Below, one piece after another: positions 25,768 through 35,672 of a stretch of DNA of 62,423 nt. Made by a program: the position numbers and the translations under genes. The notes under the pieces were generated by a model. That model ran no database searches. It saw only the letters and a list, made by a program, of their open reading frames with translations, and was not told where the DNA came from. Position 1 is the stretch's first letter; every line of letters begins with the position of its first letter. The stretch is from Nemertoderma westbladi (taxonomy: Eukaryota; Xenacoelomorpha; Nemertodermatida; Nemertodermatidae), in the NCBI GenBank assembly GCA_032718475.1, contig JAUCBJ010000041.1, positions 1 through 62,423 of the forward strand, written 5' to 3'.

Positions 25768-26501
25768 TCTCGGATACGATTGATTTAGATGTACTGGTAA
25801 TACCGTATATAATTACCGTATATATATAAGAAAATAAAACTTTCAAACTACCGGTACCGGTATCTGTCTATCGTGAACTAGCCTAGCTGCCTAGTCTAAT
25901 ACTAGTCTATAACTCGGTACCGGCTGACCGGTAGCTTTTTTTAAGCAAGTGCAATTCAATTAGTTAGGCCTAGTCCTTATATTCCAAGGGCGCTACGGAT
26001 ACGTTACCGCAATACAGATGCCTGGCAGCCTGGTGTGATGTTCAGGCATCAGACGTTGCTGAATTGTGTTAGATGATAAATGCAGAAATGTGAGATGACA
26101 TGTTTGCATGGTTGTTAGTCTCATAAGCCATCCGCCTGTGCCCGCTGCAGCTACATACCGGTACCTACCTGCCTACTGCTGTACTGGCTATGGCTATTGA
26201 CAAATCCTACACTCATATCAAGTATTGAAGTAGTGAAGTATCAACCAGTCGCGCAGTGGGCCTGGGCAGTCGTTCATCGAAGAACGAAATGCTGAAATGC
26301 ACTGCTGTAAGTCAGTAAGTGCAGAAGTGCAATACTGCAGTCGTCAGGCTGTCAGCGTCAGGGCTCCGGTTCCGCGACATGATTCTACTAAACTGCTAAA
26401 CCTGTAAACTGCCCTGGCTGCTGGGCTGCCTGGCAGTGGCAGGGGTAGGCCTAGCGATGTTCGGTCGCGGTCGGTCTGTCAGTCTGCAGGTCTGTCAGTG
26501 C
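25768..26501. other. Region upstream of eS25
   Basis: Should hold the eS25 promoter and any 5' UTR intron. Contains several TACCGGTA and TAGGCCTA palindromes and short CTG/CAG-rich words. No coding frame or recognised element seen. Confidence 0.5.
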
Positions 26502-27530
26502 CAGGGATGGCAAAAACCATGGTTTTTTTAAAAAAAATTTTTGGTTTTGGTTTTATTGTTTGGTTTTTTATGGTTTTTTTCGGTTTTTTATGGTTTTTTA
26601 TGGTTTTTCTGTGGTTTAATTAAATACAATACAGCAATAGGCCCTACATACAAATGTAGGACCTACCTACAATAGTCTGACAGTACAACCCTTGCGCTTG
26701 CCCAATAGAACAAAATACTGGCTGACTGGAATAACCAGATAACTGAATAAGGCCACATACAGTATGCTGGTGAGGCAGTAAGCGTTTCTTCTGCTGTTCT
26801 GTTCTGTCCTTACTCTCATCCAACCCATCCACCATCAGCCCTTGTCAGCATGTCTGCATGTGACAAAATACTAACAACATACAACGTAAAAATACATACC
26901 AACGTCCAGACTGCCAGACGTCTGCACTGCTCCACTCTGCACTCCCACTGCACGCCAGGCTGCAAACCACCACTGAACCGCGCACAACGCCTGCGCACAA
27001 TTTTTCAGCCGCGCAATATTGGACAATATACCGCGCATGCACCAAAAAAACGCGCACACCACATTTTAACAATGTAACGACAGAACGAGAAACATACGCC
27101 AGCGAAGCGAGCAAAACCTTTTCATTAACATTGCAAAATGAACAGATGAAAAAGAAACGCGAGCAAAACTCAAAGTGAGAGAAATTTGTTCATTCTAACA
27201 GATGAACAGTGCAAAATGTTAAGATAAAGAAACGCGAACAAAACTCAAAGTGAGCGAAATTTTTTCCTTCTAACAGTGCAAAATGTAAAAGAAACAAGAG
27301 CAAAACTCAAAGTGAGCGAAATTTTTTCATTCTAACAGTGCAAAATGAAAAAGAAACTGACTACCAGTCGGGCAGTCGGGTGCAGTCTGCTTTATATTAT
27401 TTACAGCGTTAATTGTAAAATTTTATGAAAAACCATAAAAAACCAATTTTTTCGCCTTTTTTTAAAAGTTGGTTAAACCAAAAAACCATAAAAAACCAAT
27501 GGTGAGAAAAACCATTGGTTGCCAACCCTG
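26502..27530. mobile_element. hAT-like non-autonomous DNA transposon (about 1.03 kb)
   Basis: The left end reads CAGGGATGGCAAAAACCATG and the inverted right end reads CAGGGTTGGCAACCAATGG, both followed inward by TTTTT-rich sequence with repeated GGTTTTTTATGG words. The CAGGG start is typical of hAT ends. Flanks are GTCAGTGC and GGCAGTGC (7 of 8 match if the right end is taken one base earlier), fitting an 8-bp target duplication. No transposase frame is present, so it is a MITE-type derivative. Confidence 0.72.
27132..27353. repeat. Internal tandem repeat of the hAT-like element
   Basis: About three and a half copies of a 62-70-bp unit containing GCGAGCAAAACTCAAAGTGA and ending TTCTAACAG. 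Copies differ by short indels. Confidence 0.7.
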
Positions 27531-28042
27531 GCAGTGCTGCAGTGCCGACTTCTCTGCTTCTTGCATCTTGTCCAGCTTGCCGCTATCTCCTGTCAGTCAG
27601 GGAAAACATCCCCGTCAGCCCGTGGGGATATGTCAAATTTAGGCTTAATTTCTCAACCTATAGGATAGATGACATATCCCCACCAGGATAGATGGCACAT
27701 TTTTCCGGTTTGCGCAAAAATTGGTTGGATGGCTATGTATTTCTTCGGTATTACAATGATCAATAGGCTACAAAAATTGTAAAATTTCACGCCCTTGTCA
27801 TTGGCAAGATTTATAAGAAGATTATAGGGGTTTTAAATTCACATTGATTTCTATCAATGTGAATCAAACTGTAAGTCAACAAGAACAGAAGATGGAAGAG
27901 TTACACCTGTCCGCTGTCCACCTCAGCACTGGTACCGGTACAAATACTGAAATAGGCTACCGGCAACCGGTACCGTCTGACCGTACTTCATGATTTAATG
28001 ATTTCAAATGATAGAACTGTAGTAGGCCTAGAGGGCTATTGA
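27531..28042. other. Intergenic
   Basis: No coding frame. A pair of GGATAGATG(A/G)CA(T/C)AT-type words near 27662-27700 and a short CAATGTGAAT direct repeat near 27840-27865 are all that stands out. Confidence 0.4.
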
Positions 28043-28668
28043 GGTACGTACTAAAAGGTAGAACGATCTATAACGGGCTATAGCGGGCTATAACTTCCTA
28101 TAACAAGCTATAACCACCTATAACGAGCTATAATCTGAAAATTTACAATAAAAAAACACATTTTAGAATGATTTATTTTATTAGTCAGTAATTTAATTAC
28201 GAGATTTGGTTTTTTAGTCCATAATGATTTTCATCTTTGTGGTATCACAAAATCAGTCATTACTGTATTAGTCAGCATGCCACATACTGCATTATCTGAC
28301 TATCAGACAGTGCAGCAGTGGAGAGGTCTCCCATCTCTCTGTCTATCCTCCATCCTGCTATCCGCTATCAGCTTCTGGTCGATATAAAATACAGGAATAG
28401 TGATGAGCAATGTAGGCCAATAAAAAAACTTACCAGTATCAATTAGGCATAGGCAGATAGGCCTACCCTAATTTTTAACATGCGGTATTTTTCAAACCAC
28501 CTGTGTTAATCCAAAAGTTAAACACACCCAAGGGGCGTTTTTTTAATGTACATTTTCATATTATAGCTCGTTCTAGGTGGCTTTTTTATAGGAAGTTATA
28601 GCCCGTTATAGATCATTATAGATCGTTATAGCACGTTATAGATAGTTCTGCCTTTTAGTACGCACCGC
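28043..28668. mobile_element. Mutator-like MITE with long TIRs (626 bp)
   Basis: Roughly 100-bp inverted ends beginning GGTACGTACTAAAAGG on the left and, inverted, GGTGCGTACTAAAAGG on the right, each made of repeated CTATAAC-type words. Flanked on both sides by the 9-bp direct repeat GGCTATTGA (28034-28042 and 28669-28677). A 9-bp duplication and long TIRs are characteristic of Mutator-like elements. There is no transposase frame inside. Confidence 0.78.
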
Positions 28669-28677
28669 GGCTATTGA

Positions 28678-29160
28678 AGCTATTGCTTATTTATTTATTT
28701 ATTTAAGACACTCCGTTTAATTTTAAACAATAAAATATAAACAGGGGGAACACCACCTAGGTACAAATGCCTAATTAGAAGTTATAATTAGATATATAAA
28801 ATTACATTTACAGGTGGATAAAATACACATTTAAGTAGAAAGGCAAACAAAGGCAACAGATAGAGGGATAAACGCTAAAGTACAAACAACAACAATAAAA
28901 CTACAAAAATGACGAACGAAATAAAACCAAGTAAACAGAGGATTATACCATCAAGTAAAAAAAAAACATAATTTGCTTCGAAAGCCATTGATCCTTTTTA
29001 TAAAATGATAAAATACCAAATTAAGTATTAAAAACTATTTGTTAGATTAAATATAAATAAAAACAAATAAAAAATAAATGTGGTTAATTTAAAAATCTGT
29101 TAAAATGACAATAATGGCAATAATAGATCAACATCTCTCAGTACAAATATTTACATATCG
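28678..29160. other. Intergenic, A-rich
   Basis: AT-rich DNA between the MITE and the large BEL/Pao element, with TATTTATTT words near 28686. No coding frame. Confidence 0.5.
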
Positions 29161-29454
29161 ACATTTGTAAAAGCTTTTGCTGAATTGTCCGGTTACTTTT
29201 CCTTATTTTTCCCGTAAAATACTCTGTAGTTGGTTTAACAGGCATAAAAAGGCCGTGTCCTTGCTGTACTGGTGTTTTAGCGGACATAAAAGCTATTTCT
29301 TCTGTATTTGTACTTTAGAGGACATAATCCGTAATTCCGTGACGTAAAAGCTCGATACTCTTGAAAACAGCGTCGCTACCATGACGACGGCTAGCAGCTG
29401 ATATTGCCACGTCGACGTTTCTTTGTTTCTTTGTTCTCTCGTTGTTCAGGTTGA

Positions 29455-29494
29455 CCAATCAGAGCGTTTGTTGTCTCTGTGTTGGAGGTATATA
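29455..29494 (+). promoter_or_regulatory. Candidate LTR promoter (CCAAT and TATA boxes)
   Basis: CCAAT at 29455-29459 within GACCAATCAGAGCG, and TATATA at 29489-29494, about 30 bp apart. The pair is repeated in each other LTR copy. The R region would begin roughly 30 bp after the TATA box. Confidence 0.5.
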
Positions 29495-30177
29495 CAGAAA
29501 CTCAGTAGTTCAGTGTTATGTTTTTGCCCAGAGCCTAAGAACCGGCTTTTGGCACCTCCGTGTTTCAGTTTTTAGTCTTACACTAGTAGGTTTAATTATA
29601 AGGACATATATCCTTTAACTGCTAACTGATCATACATACTGACTGCTGAAACATTGCAAACTCATAACAATCAGTGTTTTCATTGTTGTTTTATACTGCT
29701 ATTTACTGTCAGTTCTTCATAATATGGTTGATGAATTATTATATTTGGAATAACGATAAATAACCCCGAAACCCAATATTCTTGATATACCGAAGGTAAG
29801 AGAGAAAGGTTACCAATAACGATTGTGACTTATGTTAAAGTGGTTTGAAGTGAATCTAATGTTATTTGATAGACCCTACATGAGTCAGTCTGTGTTCCTT
29901 TTATATGTGACTAAAATCAGTGAAGATTGGCAGATTAGTGTGCAGTATTGTGCAGCATTGTGTATGAGCGAGTCTGTTAAAGAAGCAATTCCTAAAGAAT
30001 GCGCCATATATGTGAATTATAATTGAGCCATATCGTTGTGAGTAGTTTAAGTCATAACTCTGTTTATATAGATAAAGCGCCACGTCCTAAAGGAACTGTT
30101 AATATTCCCGAAGGTGAATAATATTGTCAGAGATTATATAATACTGTCAGTCGAATAATACATTAGGCTTACATAGC

Positions 30178-30183
30178 AATAAA
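30178..30183 (+). terminator. LTR polyadenylation signal
   Basis: AATAAA in the 3' third of the LTR, within CATAGCAATAAAATTAA. It is conserved in all copies and lies downstream of the candidate promoter, as needed for an R region. Confidence 0.4.
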
Positions 30184-30358
30184 ATTAAACCGTCGAACCC
30201 AATCTCCCGGGAATATCCAGCGGGTGAATGATCGCGCACAGATTGGTTTCGACTAGTGTAGTGAATCAAATACTTGTCATAGACTAAAAACCGATTTAAT
30301 ATCTAGAAGACATCTTAATTTGGTGGGTTAAACTGCCAAAGGTCTGAAAGCGCGAACA

Positions 30359-31129
30359 TTAAAGGATATAGCTTCTGTATTGCAGTGGGCAGTAGAGCTG
30401 AAGTACCGGCAACCGGTGCCCGGTAGGCCTGACTACCTAACCACCCGGACCGGTACCTGCAGCAGTACAGGTACAGCAGTATTATTCGATTTTGATAATT
30501 ATATACCGGTAGGCCTTAATAATTAATCAGGGAGGGCCCGCCCTGGTTTTTTATTGAGATTTTTACTTATTTCTGTCAAGTTTTATTTGTTTGTAGGCCA
30601 GTATTGAACAGAAGGCGTGTAAGCCTGATCAGATTGTACAGACAATTTGTAGGCTGAGCTGTTGTCTGATTGCTGTTAAGTCTGAACGGATTGCAGTGTG
30701 TGTAGATCATCTGTCCGATTAAGTACGGTTAGGAAGTAGGGGCAGCGAACGCTGTAAGGTAAACCCCCAACTAAAGAATAAGTCGCACTACTGGGTTAGA
30801 GCGCATACTCCCTAATCATTTCGGAGTCTGCATGTCCTGTAGTTTATTTAGGCTTGAGAGTAGTCTGCCATCGTTTAGTCTGTACTTGGTTTGTGTAAGT
30901 CTGTACGGGTAGCGTATAATTTTATTTAGATAATTTGTAGGCTGGATAGTTGTCTGGCTGTTATTAGGCCTGAGCGGATTGCAGCGTGTGTAGATCACTT
31001 GTCTGATTAAGTACGGTTAGGAAGTAGGGGCAGCGAACGCTGTAAGGTAAACCCCCAACTAAAGAATAAGTCGCACTACTGGGTTAGAGCGCATACTCCC
31101 TAATCATTTCGGAGTCTGCATATACCGTA
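30359..31129 (+). repeat. BEL/Pao leader with 288-bp tandem repeat (first unit and start of second)
   Basis: Unit 1 starts at 30644 with AATTTGTAGGCTG and unit 2 at 30932, giving a 288-bp period. Both units share GGGGCAGCGAACGCTGTAAG and ACTACTGGGTTAGAGCGCAT. Unit 2 follows unit 1 until about TAGTTTGTATT (31130), where the LINE intervenes, and resumes after it with AGGCTTGATAGTAGTCTGTC (34309). Positions 30359-30643 show no recognisable primer-binding site. Confidence 0.65.
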
Positions 31130-31203
31130 GTTTGTATTCTGTAAATTCTACAATTATCTAAGTTTAAACTCGCAACGATAACTCCATTAATTCTGTTTCT
31201 ATC

Positions 31204-34200
31204 ATGGTAGTAATACGTCGTGACTTGGTTTTCTTCATACCAGTAGTCGCGGCGTTGCTCCTACTGGTCAATGCACTCGTATTTCCAGTGTCTGAAATAA
31301 TGGCGGAGAAACAAACTCAACGACGGCGAGGATGTGCTGATAAGGAATATTCCCTAAGATGCATGTATCAGAATGTGCGCTCGCTGAATGAGAATAAAGT
31401 GTATGCTGTCAAAGAGGACATAATAGCTAGAACGCTAGACTTAGTATTCATAGTCGAGCTATGGAACAACGTTGAGTTCTTGAATCTCGCCACTCCGGAG
31501 GATTACTATAATCGGCATTTGACGAGGAAAGATCGTACTGGAGGAGGGGTGGCCGTTATAGCGCACAACTCGGTGAAACTGCGAAAAATACCCATCCCGG
31601 CTAATGAACAGTTTGAATCCTTGCTTCTAGCAACCGACAAAGACTTGTTCATGGTCGTTCATCGCCTCCCAAATAGTAAAAGGTATCCAACTTCAATTGT
31701 CGAGTATAAGAAAATTATTGATAGTACATTGGAAGACATGTCGTTAAAGTTCGACACAATTACTATTTTTGGCGATGCGAATTTATGGTTAGAATCTGAC
31801 AAGTCGTTCCAATACCTATTGGAGACACACGGTTTCGATTTCAAGAAGACGGGTCCAACGCATAAGGACGGTCATACTCTAGATTTTGTAGCTAGCCTGG
31901 GCTATAAAATCGCTGATGTTGATCTGGATCCTATAGACGAAGTGTTTAGTGATCATGCCAGTATGCGATGGATATCGAATCTGTCCAGAAATGTCTCTAA
32001 ATCTTATGAGGAACGGAGAAGTTTTCGAGCCTGGAAAAACTTTGATAAGGATAAATTTATAACGGAGCTGAAAGTTAATGGATTGGATAAGAGTAGTGGA
32101 GATTTAACATGCAAAGGGTTTGAGGCGTGGGTAAAGAACCTGAGGAATTTGTTTGAACGACATGTTCCCATGAAAGAGAAGATTGTAAAGATCAACACTA
32201 AACACTCGAAAATCAGGGAGGAAGATAGGGAGGGGATCCAGACTAAACGGAAGGAGAAGAGACGGTGTGAACTTGCGTTTCACAAAGAACGGACTGAGCA
32301 GAACAAAGTTAATTTAAATATAGCAAAGTCGGACCTAGCGAAATTGCTTCGCGATTCTACAAGGGCGTTTTACTGCGATTATATTAATACCAATTCGACT
32401 AACTCAAAACTTCTGTGGAAACAGTTCAAAAGGTTATTGGGAAAGGGAGGAAACCTTGTTTTACCGACTAAGCATGGCAATAGTGCTGAGTTGGCAACAA
32501 AGTTCTCACATTTTTTCACTGAAAAAATTAACACTATTATGTTGACATTCAATACGAGCAGTCGATGTAATAATCTCCCAAAATTGTATAAAACAGACTT
32601 TTGTGAATTTCAGCCTTTTCAAGAGGAGGACTTAGCTCAACTCATAAGGAAGATGTCAAATGCAACTTGCGAGCTGGACTGTATGCCAACGCCTTTATTT
32701 AAATCTGTAATTCCCATTGTTATTCAGCCCTTAACGATGTATATAAACATGGTTTTAGCAGATGCGGAATTCCCAGCCTTTCTTAAACTGTCTATCGTAA
32801 GACCTCTCTTAAAGAAACCGGAGTTGGATGCTGAGATATTAAAAAATTATCGACCAGTGTCAAACCTTAGTTTCTTATCTAAGGTAGTTGAGAAAGTAAT
32901 ACTTTATAGAGCTACACCACAGCTAGCTTTTCACCAGACACAGTCTGGTTACAGACGGCACCATTCCACTGAAACTGCTAATCTATTTCTTCTAAATAAA
33001 TTTCTTAAGGGAATAGAAAATCAACAAGTTACTTTGTGCTCCTATATTGATTTGAGTGCGGCGTTCGACACTGTCCATCACAAAAACCTTATATTTAAGC
33101 TCAGTAAAGAATTTGGGTTCAATGGTGCTGCACTTAATCTCTTTGAGTCCTATTTAGCTGACAGACATCAATGCGTGAAAATTGATGAGAGTACATCTGA
33201 TAAAACATTGCTTCAAACCGGCGTGCCTCAGGGCAGTATCCTTGGGCCAGCACTTTATAATGCGTATATGACTGACCTGTTCTGGCGTGTGGATGCATTA
33301 GGAGTGAAAGGTGCTAACTATGCTGATGACACACAATTCTTTGTGACTGGATATGCTGATGATATAGAGACCCTGAAGACTCGTATCACTGCTGTGCTAC
33401 ATATTGTTGCTGATTGGATGGACGTTAATCACCTACAAATTAACCCAGATAAAACTGAACTGATTGTATATGGCACCAAACAACAAAGAATGAAGATACC
33501 TCTGAATGCTAGAACAATTGTATACAGAAACGTTAAGATAGATTTCTCTGATAAGGTTAAATCTCTCGGAGTTGTGTTTGATAGTGAATTGAAATTTAAA
33601 GATCAGATAGTAGCAACAGCAGCGAAATCGAAATATTATATCCGGTCTTTGTATAAAATTCGGCCTTACCTTACAACTTCAGCTCTAGAAACCCTAGTCC
33701 ACGCATTCATAACCAGCAGAATCGACTATTCAAACGCTGTCCTTAAAACATCCGCTAAATCAGTAGTTAAACATCTACAAATGATACAAAACAGTGCTGC
33801 AAGATTGGTTACTCATTCTCCGCGATATCGTGTTATCAATGGACAATACAAGTACACCTCGGCAACGGCAATGCTGAAATCCCTTCACTGGCTGCCCATT
33901 GAATCACGGATTAATTATAAGCTTGCTTGTATCACATTTAAATGTCTGTCTGGGACTGCCCCGACTTATTTGCGCAATGAAATATCTATCCTTGAGGATA
34001 CCCGTACGTTGCGATCCAGCAATCTCTCAAAGCTTTCTGTCCCACTTGTGAAAAACACCCTAGCATCGAAGAGCTTCTACTCGTTTGCCCCTCGTTTGTG
34101 GAATAAACTACCGCCATCGACCCGATCAACTGAATCCATGATGACCTATGACTCATTTAGGCGCGAACTGAAAACCCTTTTGTTTACCGGTAATTGTAAA

Positions 34201-34209
34201 TTAGATTAG
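31204..34209 (+). CDS. LINE endonuclease/reverse transcriptase (1001 aa)
   Basis: Needed for target-primed reverse transcription. The N-terminal apurinic-type endonuclease shows QNVRS (N57), VELW (E85), GGGVAV, GDAN (D191, N193), THKDGHTLDFV (D227) and SDH (D250, H251). The tyrosine usual in the VYRPP-type motif is replaced by histidine (VHRLP, about 152-156). The reverse transcriptase has IDLSAAFDTVHH near 615, GVPQGSILGP near 673 and the YADD active site near 706. The C-terminal SRIDYSNAVL, LHWLPI and FAPRLWNKLP stretches match CR1/L2 proteins. The frame is uninterrupted and may be active. The first 30 residues include a strongly hydrophobic stretch (FFIPVVAALLLLVNALVF), unusual for the family; a second Met at residue 33 could be the real start. 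No separate ORF1 is present. Confidence 0.92.
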   Translation: MVVIRRDLVFFIPVVAALLLLVNALVFPVSEIMAEKQTQRRRGCADKEYSLRCMYQNVRSLNENKVYAVKEDIIARTLDLVFIVELWNNVEFLNLATPEDYYNRHLTRKDRTGGGVAVIAHNSVKLRKIPIPANEQFESLLLATDKDLFMVVHRLPNSKRYPTSIVEYKKIIDSTLEDMSLKFDTITIFGDANLWLESDKSFQYLLETHGFDFKKTGPTHKDGHTLDFVASLGYKIADVDLDPIDEVFSDHASMRWISNLSRNVSKSYEERRSFRAWKNFDKDKFITELKVNGLDKSSGDLTCKGFEAWVKNLRNLFERHVPMKEKIVKINTKHSKIREEDREGIQTKRKEKRRCELAFHKERTEQNKVNLNIAKSDLAKLLRDSTRAFYCDYINTNSTNSKLLWKQFKRLLGKGGNLVLPTKHGNSAELATKFSHFFTEKINTIMLTFNTSSRCNNLPKLYKTDFCEFQPFQEEDLAQLIRKMSNATCELDCMPTPLFKSVIPIVIQPLTMYINMVLADAEFPAFLKLSIVRPLLKKPELDAEILKNYRPVSNLSFLSKVVEKVILYRATPQLAFHQTQSGYRRHHSTETANLFLLNKFLKGIENQQVTLCSYIDLSAAFDTVHHKNLIFKLSKEFGFNGAALNLFESYLADRHQCVKIDESTSDKTLLQTGVPQGSILGPALYNAYMTDLFWRVDALGVKGANYADDTQFFVTGYADDIETLKTRITAVLHIVADWMDVNHLQINPDKTELIVYGTKQQRMKIPLNARTIVYRNVKIDFSDKVKSLGVVFDSELKFKDQIVATAAKSKYYIRSLYKIRPYLTTSALETLVHAFITSRIDYSNAVLKTSAKSVVKHLQMIQNSAARLVTHSPRYRVINGQYKYTSATAMLKSLHWLPIESRINYKLACITFKCLSGTAPTYLRNEISILEDTRTLRSSNLSKLSVPLVKNTLASKSFYSFAPRLWNKLPPSTRSTESMMTYDSFRRELKTLLFTGNCKLD

Positions 34210-34219
34210 TGCGGCAGCT

Positions 34220-34264
34220 GCAGGCGCCCTGATAAGAGTGTAAATACTCCCTAAGGGCGCCTGC
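34220..34264 (+). other. 3' hairpin of the LINE
   Basis: GCAGGCGCCCT at 34220-34230 pairs perfectly with AGGGCGCCTGC at 34254-34264 around a loop of about 23 bases, 10 bp after the stop codon. A conserved 3' stem-loop is the usual recognition site for the reverse transcriptase in stringent LINEs. A TTATT-repeat tail follows at about 34278-34306. Confidence 0.65.
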
Positions 34265-34306
34265 AACACCAAATACAAATTTCATTTATTATTTATTATT
34301 TATTAT

Positions 34307-35672
34307 GTTTAGGCTTGATAGTAGTCTGTCAGTGTTTGGTCTGTATTTTGTTTGAGTAGTTTGTACGCGTAGCGTAATATTTATTATTCAGAGTTTATGC
34401 GATTATCCGCAACATTCATTCCCCAAGTTTGTTCCTACAGTAATTGTGTTTGTTATACATACCGCTATAGTTAAATTAACCCCGGTACTACACGGGCTGC
34501 TCGGCATAGGTAAAGACTGGTGATTTTGTGCATCGGTCACTCCAGCAGATGCCGTGGTTCTTTTAGCTGTTCAAGTATATTTAACTACTGATTATCTGTT
34601 GTACAAGTACTCGTACCTAATTTAGGGTTTAGTGTACAGTACTTTCCGAAGTAATTAGTGTAGGCATTATATTTGTGTTGTAAAGTGGTTGATAGGCACA
34701 TTCGATTAGCTCTATTAACTTCTAGGTAGGAACACTCCGTGATACATAACGTAGAACCTATAGCGATACGGCTATAGGTCGTCAGGCGGTGGTATTTTCC
34801 TATCTAGACAACGCAGTGTATTTACTACTACTTATTATTTCAAATACCGTAGTACCCTGTCCGTTGTAATAACCAGATTTCTAACCCTTTGTTAGGCTGG
34901 TTAGTAGACTTCTTGTAAAATTACCCTAAAAATTCGTATTTTGTGTTTTTTGTAAATTTTTGTGTTTATTTAGAGATTGTAATCTCACCCGAATTGTACG
35001 TAATTTGTAGTATTAAGTAACTTAGGTAAATTAGAATTATTTGTTTTAGTGTCCTATAGGTAACACTTCACTGAAAGCGCACCGCTTTGTGTAGTGATTA
35101 CTCCCCAGAAATAATAACATTTATTTCAAACATTGACAAAACCCATTAAAACGGGTATATATATATTATAAATCAACTCAAACGATTTATAAATAGTAGG
35201 CCTGCCATATAACAATTAGGTCTTAATATCAGTTGGACTACTGCTTAAATCACGGTAATACGGTAAGTTAAAGTAACCAAGTAACCCTTAAAATTCAGAA
35301 ATTCAATTATTTAAAATAATTGATATACCGGTACTTACGATAGGCCTATTATCTTTATTTCAATAAATTTAGGCTGAAATTATACCGGTACTTGTAATTA
35401 ATTCTAGTCCAGAATTATATATACTACAAACTGTAAGCTGTATACCGGTATTCCCGATAGGCCTATTATATATTTATATATATTTGTGCTAAAATTATAC
35501 CGGTATTCGGTTATATACTATAAGCATACCGGTATTCTAATATATTATATATATATCACGCTACACTGAGTAGCAGTACCGGTAATTAATTACTAGGCTA
35601 GCAGTCAATACTGAGTTACTAGACTTGCTCAGACTGTAATACAGCAGTAGACATTCAACGGTATACATAGTC
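34307..35672 (+). other. BEL/Pao leader, second part, no gene seen
   Basis: Starts with the remainder of the second 288-bp leader unit, then about 1.2 kb of AT-rich DNA with many TACCGGTA and TAGGCCTA palindromes. No coding frame precedes ORF1 at 35673. The ATG of ORF1 lies in TAGTCATGTCTG. Confidence 0.5.

Larger units (their letters stand above)
29166..30358 (+). repeat. 5' LTR (1193 bp)
   Basis: TGT...ACA ends. Its sequence from 29314 onward matches 52815-53859 with equal length (1045 bp), and the whole matches 49946-51120 apart from about 9 extra bp there. A 64-codon frame inside it recurs in every LTR copy but changes mostly at amino-acid-altering sites between families, so it is not called as a gene. 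Confidence 0.85.
31130..34306 (+). mobile_element. CR1/L2-type LINE, near full length (about 3.2 kb)
   Basis: A single-ORF non-LTR retrotransposon nested in the second 288-bp leader repeat of the BEL/Pao element. It has a short leader of about 75 bp, a 1001-aa ORF, a 3' hairpin and a TTATT-type microsatellite tail, as usual for CR1/L2 relatives. The insertion point is inferred from interruption of the leader repeat. A target duplication was not resolved. Confidence 0.8.

Noticed and set aside
29832-30026. 64-codon frame repeated in every LTR (also 5796-6002, 50621-50815, 53333-53527)
   Set aside because: Between copy A and the large copy most base changes alter amino acids; it lies in the LTR and has no recognisable motif.
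29166-30358. Solo LTR rather than 5' LTR
   Set aside because: A solo LTR would need to end at GCGCGA to show an ACATT duplication, but other copies continue with ACAA after GCGCGA, so ACA belongs to the LTR. Pairing with 53859 explains the flanks better.
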